Positions 1 through 7,292 of a DNA stretch of 10,669 nucleotides are shown piece by piece. How positions within the stretch are numbered: the stretch's first letter is position 1; the number at the start of each line of letters is the position of its first letter. Both the position numbers and the translations under genes were made by a program. The notes below the pieces were generated by a model that was given only the letters and a program-made list of their open reading frames with translations, did not search any database and was not told where the DNA came from. Source of the DNA: an uncultured Chromatiaceae bacterium (GTDB lineage: Bacteria; Pseudomonadota; Gammaproteobacteria; Enterobacterales; Alteromonadaceae); the NCBI GenBank assembly GCA_937978655.1, contig CALJUX010000001.1, positions 1 through 10,669 of the forward strand, given 5' to 3'.

Positions 1-372
<372 letters not shown>

Positions 373-380
373 AAGGTTCG

Positions 381-426
381 CTGTCAGATTGTCGAAACTG
401 CGGTAAAATCGCCGCTTATAGTATCA
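381..426. promoter_or_regulatory. Divergent, overlapping promoter candidates for ftsY and rsmD
   Basis: On the plus strand CTGTCA (381-386), a 17-bp spacer and TAAAAT (404-409) resemble a sigma70 promoter directed at rsmD. On the minus strand the extended -10-like element TGATACTAT (426-418) points at ftsY and would give a leader of roughly 40 nt. The two core elements lie within 10 bp of each other, so polymerase binding for one gene would probably interfere with the other. This is motif matching by eye; no start site is known. Confidence 0.45.
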
Positions 427-452
427 CCTTTATTCAAAGTGCATAAACCCTG

Positions 453-1079
453 ATGAAAAGCCGTGCCCCCGCCCCACAATCCAGACCCAAAGCCAAAGCG
501 ACCCCGGCCGCGCAACCGGGCGAGGTGCGTATCATCAGTGGCCAATGGCGTGGCCGCAAACTGCCGGTGCTGGATGTGCAAGGTTTAAGACCGACCACAG
601 ATCGGGTCAAAGAAACGTTATTTAACTGGCTGATGCAGGACACACAAGGCCGGGTGGTGCTGGATTGTTTCAGCGGCAGCGGCAGTCTGGCGTTTGAAGC
701 CTTGTCACGCCATGCCCTCAGTGCTGTGCTGATTGAACGCGATCAAAAGGCAGCCCAGCAGCTGAAACAAAATCTGGCGCGGCTGAACTGCAGTAATGCC
801 GAAGTGCGGCACAGTGACACTATGCAATTGTTAGCGGCTCCTGCGCTGCAGCAATTTGATTTGGTATTTATTGACCCGCCGTTTCGGCAAAATTTAGCAC
901 TGCCCTGCGCCAGGTTGCTGAGCAATGGCTGGCTGAAACCGGAAGCGCTGATTTATCTGGAAACAGAAAAAGAATTAGATATCAGTGAATTACCACCAGG
1001 CTGGCGCCTGTTAAAAGATAAAATCGCCGGTCAGCTGGCGTACCGGCTGTTTCAGTATCAGCCTGAGCATGCTGGCTGA
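453..1079 (+). CDS. rsmD: 16S rRNA (guanine966-N2)-methyltransferase RsmD
   Basis: RsmD methylates N2 of G966 of 16S rRNA in the small subunit, using S-adenosylmethionine. The 208-residue protein has the expected layout. The RIISGQWRGRKL segment and RPTTDRVKETLFNWL (from R46) are the family's N-terminal signature. DCFSGSGS (D71-S78) is the SAM-binding motif I loop. FIDPPF (D141-P-P-F) is the NPPF-type catalytic motif of N2-guanine methyltransferases. Length fits the family (E. coli RsmD is about 198 residues); the extra length is mainly an Ala/Pro/Lys/Arg-rich N-terminal tail of about 25 residues. The ATG at 453 is used because the conserved region begins soon after it, although no good ribosome binding site is visible. 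It is divergent from ftsY and convergent with the DUF416 gene. Confidence 0.95.
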   Translation: MKSRAPAPQSRPKAKATPAAQPGEVRIISGQWRGRKLPVLDVQGLRPTTDRVKETLFNWLMQDTQGRVVLDCFSGSGSLAFEALSRHALSAVLIERDQKAAQQLKQNLARLNCSNAEVRHSDTMQLLAAPALQQFDLVFIDPPFRQNLALPCARLLSNGWLKPEALIYLETEKELDISELPPGWRLLKDKIAGQLAYRLFQYQPEHAG

Positions 1080-1086
1080 TACTAAA

Positions 1087-1128
1087 CCACCGAACTGAAC
1101 CGAGGCCGGTGGAGCTTAGTTCAGCTCC
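1087..1128. terminator. Hairpins between convergent rsmD and DUF416 genes
   Basis: Two short inverted repeats lie in the 36-bp gap and over the end of the DUF416 gene. CCACCG (1087-1092) pairs with CGGTGG (1107-1112), and GGAGCT (1111-1116) pairs with AGCTCC (1123-1128) around a 6-nt loop. The two stems share bases and are mutually exclusive. Neither is followed by a T run, so this is at best a weak or factor-dependent bidirectional terminator. Confidence 0.3.
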
Positions 1129-1718
1129 ATGCCCAGATTCGTCACGCCCTGCTCTTTGACCCAGGCTTTTAACTGCTGGATTTGCTCGCGGTCAAACGAC
1201 TGTACCGCGCCACAGATCTCAATCAGTTCAGCCAGACAGTCCATCTCGTATTCCATCAGTTCGTGATCACGCACGACTTTTTTCAGCTCCGCTTCGGTAC
1301 TGATATCGAGGTCTGCTGACTCGTGTTCGATCAGACGCGCCACTGAGGCCTGTGAAATTTTTGCCACATTAATAAACTCAGTGCTGTCCTGCTCGCGAAT
1401 GCCGTTGAGCATGCTGTCCAGCGCAATCATCGCGTCCACCGCCGGATAAACACCGAACATATCGAAGTGACTGACTTCCGGCGTGATCAGTTCGAGTTCG
1501 TCCTGCAAGCGTTCAAAATTAATTTTGGCACGGCGCACCTGCAACCATTCCCAGACCAAATCCAGGGTATGGCGCGGCAATTCAGCATCACCAAAGCTGC
1601 TGACTTCAGCAAACAGCTGATAATTTGGCAGCATCCGCTCCAGTAATACGATGGCAACTGCGGCTTGCTGATAAAAATTCAGCTCACGCATCTTCTGGAA
1701 ATTATTGGCTTTTGACAT
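1116..1718 (-). CDS. DUF416 family protein (YjaG-like)
   Basis: This is a soluble, mostly helical 200-residue protein of the DUF416 family, whose E. coli member is YjaG; the biochemical role is unknown. Family features visible are LLERMLPNY (residues 25-33), SFGD (41-44), LDLVWEWL (52-59), the AKINF segment (64-68), MFGVYPAVDA (87-96) and a C-terminal NLGMEL resembling the NIGI ending of YjaG. There is no signal peptide or membrane segment. Length matches the family (about 196). ATG at 1718 is taken as start; the GGAC-type Shine-Dalgarno upstream is weak and rather distant, and the next Met (residue 10) has no better site. It lies downstream of the glutamine-rich coiled-coil gene on the same strand, 93 bp away, and converges on rsmD. 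The assignment to the family is firm; the function is not. Confidence 0.88.
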   Translation of the reverse strand: MSKANNFQKMRELNFYQQAAVAIVLLERMLPNYQLFAEVSSFGDAELPRHTLDLVWEWLQVRRAKINFERLQDELELITPEVSHFDMFGVYPAVDAMIALDSMLNGIREQDSTEFINVAKISQASVARLIEHESADLDISTEAELKKVVRDHELMEYEMDCLAELIEICGAVQSFDREQIQQLKAWVKEQGVTNLGMELN

Positions 1719-1791
1719 GAATAGAAAGTCCGTCCGGGCTCAGGAAATGCCGCTCATCATACACAATGCGAACCGGCACAGCCAGTTCACC

Positions 1792-1805
1792 GGGCAGCGC
1801 TGCCC
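1792..1805. repeat. Perfect 14-bp GC palindrome downstream of the coiled-coil gene
   Basis: GGGCAGCGCTGCCC is a perfect palindrome 6 bp beyond the stop of the glutamine-rich coiled-coil gene, in the 93-bp gap before the DUF416 gene. As RNA it could form a 5-bp stem with a GCGC loop. On the minus strand no T run follows, so a terminator role for the upstream gene is doubtful; on the plus strand TGTGTTTT follows. Confidence 0.4.
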
Positions 1806-1811
1806 TGTGTT

Positions 1812-3095
1812 TTACTGTTGCAGCAGTTGCTTTTGCGCATAATCAAACTTCAGGCGGAATTCAGTCGCCTGCTGCTGCAACTGCTGAATTTGTTCCTGCG
1901 CTTCCTGCTGCTGAGTCTGCAACTGCTGCCGCAGCTGCCGGATAGTGTCCCGCGACTGCTCAGCTTCAGTCTGCTGTCGCTCTTCGATGCTTTCCACACG
2001 GGACTGGGCCCGGAACAACTGGCTTTCCAGCTTGTGCTGCAGCTGTTGCCATTCCTGTTGCTGTTGTGTCAGGGCCGCCAGCTGTTCCAGTTGCGTCTGC
2101 TGGACACTGAGCTGCGCTGCGCCAGCCTGCTGTTGCGCCTGAGCCTCGGCAAGCTGGCGCTGCAGTTGGTCCCGTTCCGCCTGCAGCGCCTGTTGTGTTT
2201 GCTGCAACTGACTGAATTCACTTTGTAATTGCTGGAACGACACCAGTTGCGGCTGCAGCATCTGGCGCTCGGAGCGCAAGGTATCGCGTTCTGTGGTCAG
2301 GGTTTGTACCTGCAGACGTAACGGCGCCATTTGTTGCTCAGCCTGATCAAGCTGCTGAAGTTGCCGGGCAAACTGCTCACGCAGTTGCAGGTCGTCAGCG
2401 GTGATTTGCGCCAGTTCAGCACGCAGCTGGTTTAGTTGTTGCTGATATTCCTGTTGTTGTGCCGCCTGAGCGGCGAGCAAGGCAACGTTCTGCCGGGTCT
2501 GCTCAGCGAACTGCAACTCAGCCTGCTGCAGCGCCAGTTGCAACTGTTGCTGATGCTGTTGAGCCTCAAGCAGCTGTTGTGCCTGCTCGTCACTGCCCAA
2601 CTGATGCTGCTGTTGTTGCGTCAGGGCGACAGCCAGTTGCTGGCGGCTTTGAGCCAATGCCTGTTCCAGCTGCTGCGCTTCCAGCAGTTGCTGGCTTTGT
2701 TGGGTATTTTGCTGCTGCAGATGCAGCACCTGTAGCTTTTCCTGCCGGAATTCGTCCTGGCTGAGCCGCAACTGGTCCGCCAGCCGCCGCATTGCCGCCA
2801 GTGCCTCATCACGCTCTTCGACAGCGGTCACGCGCTGGTGCTCTGCCTGTTGCAGCTGTTGCGCTGTAGTGTCGGACTGCAGCTCCAGCCTCTGCAATTG
2901 TTGCTGGAGCTGTTGCAACTGCTGCTGTAATGCCGCCAGCTCCGGTTCAGCCTGCGCCGCCCGCTGCAACTGCAGTTGTTCCTGCCATTGCCGCTGCTGT
3001 TGTTGAATTTGTGCAGCCAGCTGCTGCAGCTGCTGCTGCAATTGTTGTTCGGTTTGCAGCCGCCACTGCTCTATCACCGGATCCTGTTGCATCAC
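1812..3095 (-). CDS. Glutamine-rich coiled-coil protein of unknown function
   Basis: I do not recognise a named family. The 427-residue product is almost entirely predicted helix, with heptad-like Leu spacing from residue 10 to the end. By hand count about 146 residues (34%) are Gln, Lys is rare (about four) and Cys is absent. There is no signal peptide, membrane segment or nucleotide-binding motif. The least Q-rich parts are around residues 88-120 (RVTAVEERDEALAAMRRLAD region) and the C-terminus (EFRLKFDYAQKQ), which may carry the specific function. The start is GTG at 3095 or ATG at 3092, directly after the TGA of the MarC-type gene, so translational coupling is likely; a GGGA lies just upstream. 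It resembles generic tropomyosin/SMC-like coiled coils only in composition. It is a real gene: a long open frame with codon-consistent heptads and tight operon spacing. Confidence 0.75.
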   Translation of the reverse strand: MMQQDPVIEQWRLQTEQQLQQQLQQLAAQIQQQQRQWQEQLQLQRAAQAEPELAALQQQLQQLQQQLQRLELQSDTTAQQLQQAEHQRVTAVEERDEALAAMRRLADQLRLSQDEFRQEKLQVLHLQQQNTQQSQQLLEAQQLEQALAQSRQQLAVALTQQQQHQLGSDEQAQQLLEAQQHQQQLQLALQQAELQFAEQTRQNVALLAAQAAQQQEYQQQLNQLRAELAQITADDLQLREQFARQLQQLDQAEQQMAPLRLQVQTLTTERDTLRSERQMLQPQLVSFQQLQSEFSQLQQTQQALQAERDQLQRQLAEAQAQQQAGAAQLSVQQTQLEQLAALTQQQQEWQQLQHKLESQLFRAQSRVESIEERQQTEAEQSRDTIRQLRQQLQTQQQEAQEQIQQLQQQATEFRLKFDYAQKQLLQQ

Positions 3096-3692
3096 TCAGT
3101 CCCACTTAAAATAGTGCCCAATGCCATTTAACAGCATTTGCACTGAAATGATAACCAGAATCATCCCCATCAGCCGCTCCATCGCGGTCAGGCCCCGTTC
3201 GCCCAACACCCGATGCAGCGCGGGTGCAAACAGCAGGATCGCAGAACTGACCAGCCAGGCGCCTAACAACGCCAAAGTCCAGTCCAGCATCTGGCCTGGT
3301 TGCTGATTCGCCAGCAGGATCAGTGCCGCCAGAATCGAAGGCCCGGCGATCATCGGCACGGCCAGCGGGAACAAAAACGGCTCCTCGCCTTCTTTTAAAC
3401 CAATCACCCCGCCTTCCTGCGGGAAAATCATCCGCAGCGCAATTAAAAACAGGATGATGCCACCGGCGATACTGACGGCTTCTTCTTTCACACCAAGAAT
3501 ACTGAGAAAAGCCTGGCCGCCATATAAAAACAGCAGCAGGATCACCAGCGACAACACCAGTTCACGCACCAGCACTTTCATCCGGCGTTCGGCTTTGATG
3601 TTTTTCAGAATAGCCACCACTATCGGCAAATTCCCCAGTGGGTCCATGATCAGAAACAACGTGAGCATTGCGCTCCATAAATCAACAGCCAT
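3096..3692 (-). CDS. MarC/YhgN-type (NAAT family) inner membrane protein
   Basis: This is a six-segment membrane protein of the MarC family (Pfam UPF0056), closest in my reading to E. coli YhgN. MarC proteins are called putative neutral amino acid transporters, but the substrate is not established in bacteria. Predicted helices are at about 8-28, 42-66, 72-90, 106-128, 137-158 and 173-195. Family motifs are MDPLGNLP (16-23), VSIAGGIILFLIALRMIFP (73-91), EEPFLFPLAVPMIAGPSILA (103-122) and GERGLTAMERLMG (164-176). Length is 198 (E. coli YhgN 197). The frame is open further upstream to 3770, but ATG at 3692 is chosen because it has an AGAGGA ribosome binding site and gives the family-standard N-terminus. 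It is first in a pair with the glutamine-rich coiled-coil gene and divergent from the DUF2721 gene. Confidence 0.88.
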   Translation of the reverse strand: MAVDLWSAMLTLFLIMDPLGNLPIVVAILKNIKAERRMKVLVRELVLSLVILLLFLYGGQAFLSILGVKEEAVSIAGGIILFLIALRMIFPQEGGVIGLKEGEEPFLFPLAVPMIAGPSILAALILLANQQPGQMLDWTLALLGAWLVSSAILLFAPALHRVLGERGLTAMERLMGMILVIISVQMLLNGIGHYFKWD

Positions 3693-3744
3693 GCCACAAT
3701 CCTCTTCTGCGGTCAGATGCACAGATCTGAGTATGATCAAAAAC

Positions 3745-3773
3745 TTGCACTGACGCAGCTGTTTTCGCACTAT
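3745..3773 (+). promoter_or_regulatory. Candidate sigma70 promoter for the DUF2721 gene
   Basis: TTGCAC (3745-3750) and CACTAT (3768-3773) are separated by exactly 17 bp within the 109-bp gap between the divergent MarC-type and DUF2721 genes. A start near 3780 would precede the ribosome binding site AGGAG (3790-3794). This supports ATG 3802 over the in-frame ATG at 3772, which would lie inside the -10 element. Confidence 0.4.
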
Positions 3774-3801
3774 GCAGTATCAGCACGACAGGAGCAGTTT
3801 T

Positions 3802-4203
3802 ATGATGACCATCACCACCCCGGCGTTATTGTTTCCGGCGATTTCATTGTTGTTATTGGCCTACACCAACAGATTTCTGGTGTTAGCGCAGCTGATCCGT
3901 CAGCTGAACAACCGGGAAGGCGATCAGGTGCGCGATCTGGCCAAACGTCAGATTGAAAATTTACGCCAACGTATTGTGTTGATCCGCTCCATGCAGCGCT
4001 GGGGCGTGATTAGTTTTATTCTCTGTACTTTGTCGATGTTTACCTTATTTATGCAGTGGGATCTGGCCGGGCAGTGGTTTTTTGGCGCCAGTCTGGCCAG
4101 CCTGGTCCTGAGTCTGACCGTGTCTTTGTATGAAATCCAAATCTCCTGCAACGCCATTAACATCGAACTGGAATCGCTGGAAGCGGCCGATCGACAACAC
4201 TGA
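3802..4203 (+). CDS. DUF2721 family small membrane protein
   Basis: The protein is 133 residues and matches DUF2721, a family of small inner membrane proteins of unknown function. It shows the family's opening TTPALLFPAISLLLLAYTNRF (residues 5-25; first helix about 7-24). A cytoplasmic-looking, Arg/Gln-rich amphipathic helix follows (about 30-62, LAQLIRQL to QRIVLIR), then two more helices (67-85 and 91-112). The C-terminus (EIQISCNAINIELESLE) is the typical family ending. The open frame begins at 3772, but the start is placed at ATG 3802 because AGGAG at 3790-3794 sits 7 bp upstream and the conserved region begins here. It lies upstream of the HD-GYP regulator on the same strand, 83 bp away, so co-transcription is possible but not shown. 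Confidence 0.85.
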   Translation: MMTITTPALLFPAISLLLLAYTNRFLVLAQLIRQLNNREGDQVRDLAKRQIENLRQRIVLIRSMQRWGVISFILCTLSMFTLFMQWDLAGQWFFGASLASLVLSLTVSLYEIQISCNAINIELESLEAADRQH

Positions 4204-4286
4204 GCGATGCGCCGGACAGGATTTTTCTGACAAGCCTGCTACATTCAAAGCTGTAGTTGAATTCACAGGTATTTCAGGCTTCCCTT

Positions 4287-5843
4287 ATGTCAAATCAGGA
4301 TTTTCTGTTTGGCGCCGATCATGAGTTTCCGGCCCAGGCTGAGGTTATTACGCCTCTGCCGGCCGCAGATCCGTGGCAGGTGCTGATCGTTGACGATGAC
4401 GAAAGTATTCATCAAATCACCAATCTGGTACTGAAAGGTTTCCAGTTCGAAGGCCGCCCGCTGGAGTTATTGCATGCCTACAGCGCCAAAGCGGCGTTAT
4501 TGCTGCTGGAGCAGCATCACGGCATCGCTGTCGCCATTATCGATGTGGTGATGGAGTCAAATCACGCCGGACTTGATCTGGTGAAAACCATCCGGGCTGA
4601 TTTAAAAAATAATCAAATCCGCTTAATCCTGCGCACCGGTCAGCCTGGTGAAGCGCCGGAAGAGCATGTGATCCGCGATTACGATATCAACGATTACAAA
4701 AACAAAACTGAAGTCACCGCAATCAAACTGAAAACACTGCTGTATTCGGCCCTGCGTGGTTATCGCGATATCTGCATTATTGAGAACAACAAAAAAGGCC
4801 TGGAGCGGGTGATCGCCTCGACGGTCAGTTTTCTCGAATGCGACAGCCTGCAGGAATTCGCTTCCATTATTCTGGGGCATGCCGCCGGACTGCTCGGGCT
4901 TGAACATTCACAAATTTTTTGTTGTGCCGCGACCGGCGATCCAAAACAGCATCACTTGTCTTTGGATATCATTGCCGCCAGCGGCCACGCTACCGGGCCG
5001 GAATTTCAATTGCCACCGGAAGTTGAGCAGAAACTGGCACAGGTGCATCAGCTGAAACGCTCATTCCACGGCGAAGATTATTTTGTCGGTTATTTCACCA
5101 CAAATCGTGGCCTGGAGAATTTCCTGTATGTCAGTAAAGACAGCAAATTCGACCAGATCGACCATCACCTGCTGAGTTATTTTGCCAGCAATATTGCGGT
5201 GGCCTACGAAAACGTCCGGCTGCGTGAACTGATTAAAGAAAGTCAGCGTGAACTGTCGTACATCCTCGGTGAAGCCGTGGAAAAACGCTCGAAAGAAACC
5301 GGCAGTCATGTCAAGCGGGTGGCGAATTTCAGTCATTTACTGGCGGTCAAATATGGTTTGTCCGGCTACGACGCCGAAAAAATCAAACTGGCGTCACCAC
5401 TGCACGATGTCGGCAAAATCGCCATCCCGGATCACATTCTGAACAAGCCCGGCAAACACGACGCGGCGGAATGGGACATCATGCGGACCCATGCCGAAGT
5501 GGGGCATCAGATCTTACAAAAATCACAGAATGAAATTTTGCAATACGGCGCGGTGATCGCACACGAACACCATGAACGCTGGGACGGCATGGGTTATCCA
5601 CGCGGCCTTAAAGGTGAAGAGATCCACATTGCCGGCCGCATTACCGCGCTGGCCGACGTCTTTGATGCCCTGGCCAGCGAGCGTTGCTACAAACCCGCCT
5701 GGCCCATGCCAAAGGTTGTGCAATATATGCATGAACAAAAAGGCGCCCAGTTTGACCCGGTACTGACCGATATCCTGCTGAGCCATCTCGACGAGTTTCT
5801 GGCGATCCGCGACGCCTATCCGGACGAAAGCACTTCAGGCTGA
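4287..5843 (+). CDS. Response regulator with REC, DUF3369 and HD-GYP domains (predicted c-di-GMP phosphodiesterase)
   Basis: The predicted cytoplasmic protein hydrolyses cyclic di-GMP in response to phosphorylation. It has three parts. The REC domain (about 30-155) has the acidic pocket D36/D37/D38, phospho-acceptor D86 (IIDVV), switch Thr T117 and Lys K140. A DUF3369 region (about 165-325) often occurs between REC and HD-GYP in gammaproteobacteria. The HD-GYP domain (about 328-500) keeps H373-D374 in LHDVGK, then HTHAEV-like RTHAEVGH, HEHHERWDG, G436-Y437-P438 and the ITALADVFDAL segment. All catalytic landmarks appear intact. A TTG at 4257 would add ten residues; ATG 4287 with AGG 8 bp upstream is preferred, giving 518 residues. 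No histidine kinase lies nearby in the window, so its partner is unknown. The gene ends at the strong inverted repeat shared with the DUF3833 gene. Confidence 0.92.
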   Translation: MSNQDFLFGADHEFPAQAEVITPLPAADPWQVLIVDDDESIHQITNLVLKGFQFEGRPLELLHAYSAKAALLLLEQHHGIAVAIIDVVMESNHAGLDLVKTIRADLKNNQIRLILRTGQPGEAPEEHVIRDYDINDYKNKTEVTAIKLKTLLYSALRGYRDICIIENNKKGLERVIASTVSFLECDSLQEFASIILGHAAGLLGLEHSQIFCCAATGDPKQHHLSLDIIAASGHATGPEFQLPPEVEQKLAQVHQLKRSFHGEDYFVGYFTTNRGLENFLYVSKDSKFDQIDHHLLSYFASNIAVAYENVRLRELIKESQRELSYILGEAVEKRSKETGSHVKRVANFSHLLAVKYGLSGYDAEKIKLASPLHDVGKIAIPDHILNKPGKHDAAEWDIMRTHAEVGHQILQKSQNEILQYGAVIAHEHHERWDGMGYPRGLKGEEIHIAGRITALADVFDALASERCYKPAWPMPKVVQYMHEQKGAQFDPVLTDILLSHLDEFLAIRDAYPDESTSG

Positions 5844-5846
5844 TCC

Positions 5847-5876
5847 GAACGCTCAGCCTTGCGGCGCTGAGCGTTC
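5847..5876. terminator. Inverted repeat between convergent HD-GYP and DUF3833 genes
   Basis: An 11-bp perfect stem (GAACGCTCAGC at 5847-5857 with GCTGAGCGTTC at 5866-5876) encloses an 8-nt loop. It starts 3 bp after the HD-GYP stop and overlaps the last codons of the DUF3833 gene. On the plus strand only a short AGTTT follows and on the minus strand no T run, so it is a probable bidirectional terminator of modest intrinsic strength. Confidence 0.6.
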
Positions 5877-6440
5877 AGTTTGCTGATAACGCTGGATAAA
5901 TTCGCTACAGGACGCGCTGGCATCCTGCTGTTGGATCGACAGCGTTAACTCCGCCACCGTCAGGCCAAACTTATGCAGCGTCGAGCGATTCACCAGCTGT
6001 TGCGGGGTGACCAGATATAACCAGTCTTTGACCTGCACATCGATGCTGCCATCCGCCTGCGGAATACGCAGCACATATTCCCAATACAGCGTGTTACCGG
6101 CGACCCGGCCGCTGGCCGGCCCGACGACATCTTCAGCGCTGCCGCTCACCTGGCCGCTACTGTCGACCTGCAACTGCCAGTGTCTTTTGTCAGTACGACC
6201 ATCGCTGTACTGAAAAATCTCATACAAATCACCACGTTCGCCCTGCCACTGGCCACAGAGTTCGGCCGAAAAATGTAATGTTTGCTGGCCGCGCCAGTTT
6301 TGCAGGACGCCAAAGGCCTGGCTGCTGCCACGGAAAAAATCCGGCAAGCTCAGCTTCGGTTGCACCTGTTGATAGTCATCCAGCGATTGACTACAGGCGC
6401 TGAGCAAGAGCACGATAACGGGTAAGGCGATGAATTTCAT
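5853..6440 (-). CDS. DUF3833 family lipoprotein
   Basis: The 195-residue protein is a predicted lipoprotein of the DUF3833 family; its function is unknown. The N-terminus (MKFIALPVIVLLLSAC) is a type II signal peptide with lipobox LSAC and acylated C16. Ser at +2 suggests sorting to the outer membrane by the usual Lol rule. Family landmarks are DDYQ...PKLSLPDFF (21-36), GQWQG (63-67), EIFQYSDGRTDKRHW (74-88), EDVVGPASGRVAGN (103-116), VKDWLYLV (137-144) and NRSTLHKFGLTVAELTLS (151-168). The open frame extends to an ATG at 6476; ATG 6440 is preferred because it gives a standard-length signal peptide, and GGATCACC lies upstream of it. It is convergent with the HD-GYP gene and divergent from the ECF sigma cassette. 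No partner gene is linked. Confidence 0.85.
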   Translation of the reverse strand: MKFIALPVIVLLLSACSQSLDDYQQVQPKLSLPDFFRGSSQAFGVLQNWRGQQTLHFSAELCGQWQGERGDLYEIFQYSDGRTDKRHWQLQVDSSGQVSGSAEDVVGPASGRVAGNTLYWEYVLRIPQADGSIDVQVKDWLYLVTPQQLVNRSTLHKFGLTVAELTLSIQQQDASASCSEFIQRYQQTERSAPQG

Positions 6441-6728
6441 TTTGGTGATCCGGAGAAAGTTGGCAATTATGGGCATTACGCCATCCAGACCGGGTCGGAT
6501 CTGCCGTATACCGGCATGCGCGATGTCTGGCCACCGCAGCGCAGGCAGTCACCACATCAAAACGGCGCGAACCCGGTTTGTTCTGGCAGGCAGAGCCCAA
6601 AACATGAAACTAGAACCAGATGAAATTGAATGATTTTTTAAAAAAAGCAGATTTTTTTTACCGGCGCCAAACTAAATAACCAGCCAGCCCGACCAAGCCA
6701 TATCAACAACGCAGAAACAGACCAGACA
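6441..6728. other. Non-coding region between the divergent lipoprotein and sigma factor genes
   Basis: This 288-bp gap (252 bp if the upstream lipoprotein start is used) has no convincing gene. Open frames here lack ribosome binding sites and family resemblance. It should carry promoters for both flanking genes. Visible structure is GCCG-TATAC-CGGC near 6502-6514 and a sharply A/T-rich block at 6633-6660. A TAAATA (6673-6678) could be a -10 element for the sigma gene, but no matching -35 is evident. I found no clear GAAC-type ECF -35 paired with a -10, so autoregulation by the sigma factor cannot be read from the sequence. Confidence 0.5.
6633..6660. promoter_or_regulatory. A/T tracts upstream of the ECF sigma gene (possible UP element or curved DNA)
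   Basis: A run of six T followed by seven A (6634-6646) is followed after GCAGA by eight T (6652-6659). It stands in otherwise GC-balanced sequence about 70-95 bp before the sigma factor start. Such tracts bend DNA and can serve as UP elements or sites for nucleoid proteins such as IHF or H-NS. It could also fold as an A7/T7 hairpin. The regulatory role is inferred. Confidence 0.35.
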
Positions 6729-7292
6729 GTGTTTAAACGCAGCGACGAAACCTTAATCGACAAAGCCATCCACGGTGATGAGCGCGCCTGGCAGCAGCTG
6801 GTCGGCCGTTATCAGTCGGCTTTGTACTATTACAGCCTGCGACTGACGGGCAACCCGGACGATGCCCGCGACCTGCTGCAGGATGTGCTGTTAGTGCTGT
6901 GCCGGAATCTGGCGCAGTTTCGCGGCGACAGCAGCTTCAAAACCTGGTTGTTTGGCATTGCCAACTACCGCGCCATGGACATGCTGCGTAAACGCAAACC
7001 GACGCAGGATTTAGACGATTTGCCGGAACTGGAACATGAAGACCAGTTAAGCCACGAGCAGCAATTGTCTGAACAACAAACTCAGGCGCTGGTGCAGCAA
7101 AAATTAAAAACGCTGCCACCGGAACAAAAGCTGGTAGTTGAACTGCGGTTTTATCAGCACTTTACCTTTGATGAAATTGCCGATCAGTTAGCAATTTCAA
7201 GTAATACAGTCAAATCAAGATTTTATAGCGCCCTGGATAAACTTCGGGTGCAATTGGAGGACCACGATGTCGAACAGTCAGCAAGTTTTTGA
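6729..7292 (+). CDS. ECF-type RNA polymerase sigma factor
   Basis: This alternative sigma factor of the sigma70 ECF class directs RNA polymerase to a dedicated promoter set. The 187-residue protein has sigma region 2 at about 22-91 (WQQLVGRYQSALYYYSLRL, then DARDLLQDVLL for the core-binding helix, and FKTWLFGIANYRAMDMLRKR for region 2.3-2.4). An acidic, Gln/Glu-rich linker follows (about 92-120). Region 4 spans about 124-173, with LPPEQKLVVELRF and the helix-turn-helix FTFDEIADQLAISSNTVKSR. Size and layout are typical. The only plausible start is GTG at 6729: no in-frame ATG precedes it, the next Met is at residue 83, and no Shine-Dalgarno is visible, suggesting low translation. Its 3' end overlaps the next gene by 26 bp. 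The ECF subgroup and signal are not identifiable from sequence alone. Confidence 0.92.
   Translation: MFKRSDETLIDKAIHGDERAWQQLVGRYQSALYYYSLRLTGNPDDARDLLQDVLLVLCRNLAQFRGDSSFKTWLFGIANYRAMDMLRKRKPTQDLDDLPELEHEDQLSHEQQLSEQQTQALVQQKLKTLPPEQKLVVELRFYQHFTFDEIADQLAISSNTVKSRFYSALDKLRVQLEDHDVEQSASF

Noticed and set aside
1719..1826. Minus-strand frame reading ...LPGELAVPVRIVYDERHF... across the gap before the DUF416 gene
   Set aside because: It has no ATG and no ribosome binding site, is under 40 codons, and overlaps the ends of both neighbours; an open stretch this short is expected by chance.
1818..2764. Several Leu-rich or Cys-rich plus-strand open frames
   Set aside because: They mirror the repetitive CAG/CAA codons of the minus-strand coiled-coil gene and look like low-complexity antisense frames.
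6604..6633. Tiny frame ATG...TGA encoding MKLEPDEIE before the A/T block
   Set aside because: Nine codons without a Shine-Dalgarno and with no match to a known leader peptide; not supportable as a gene.
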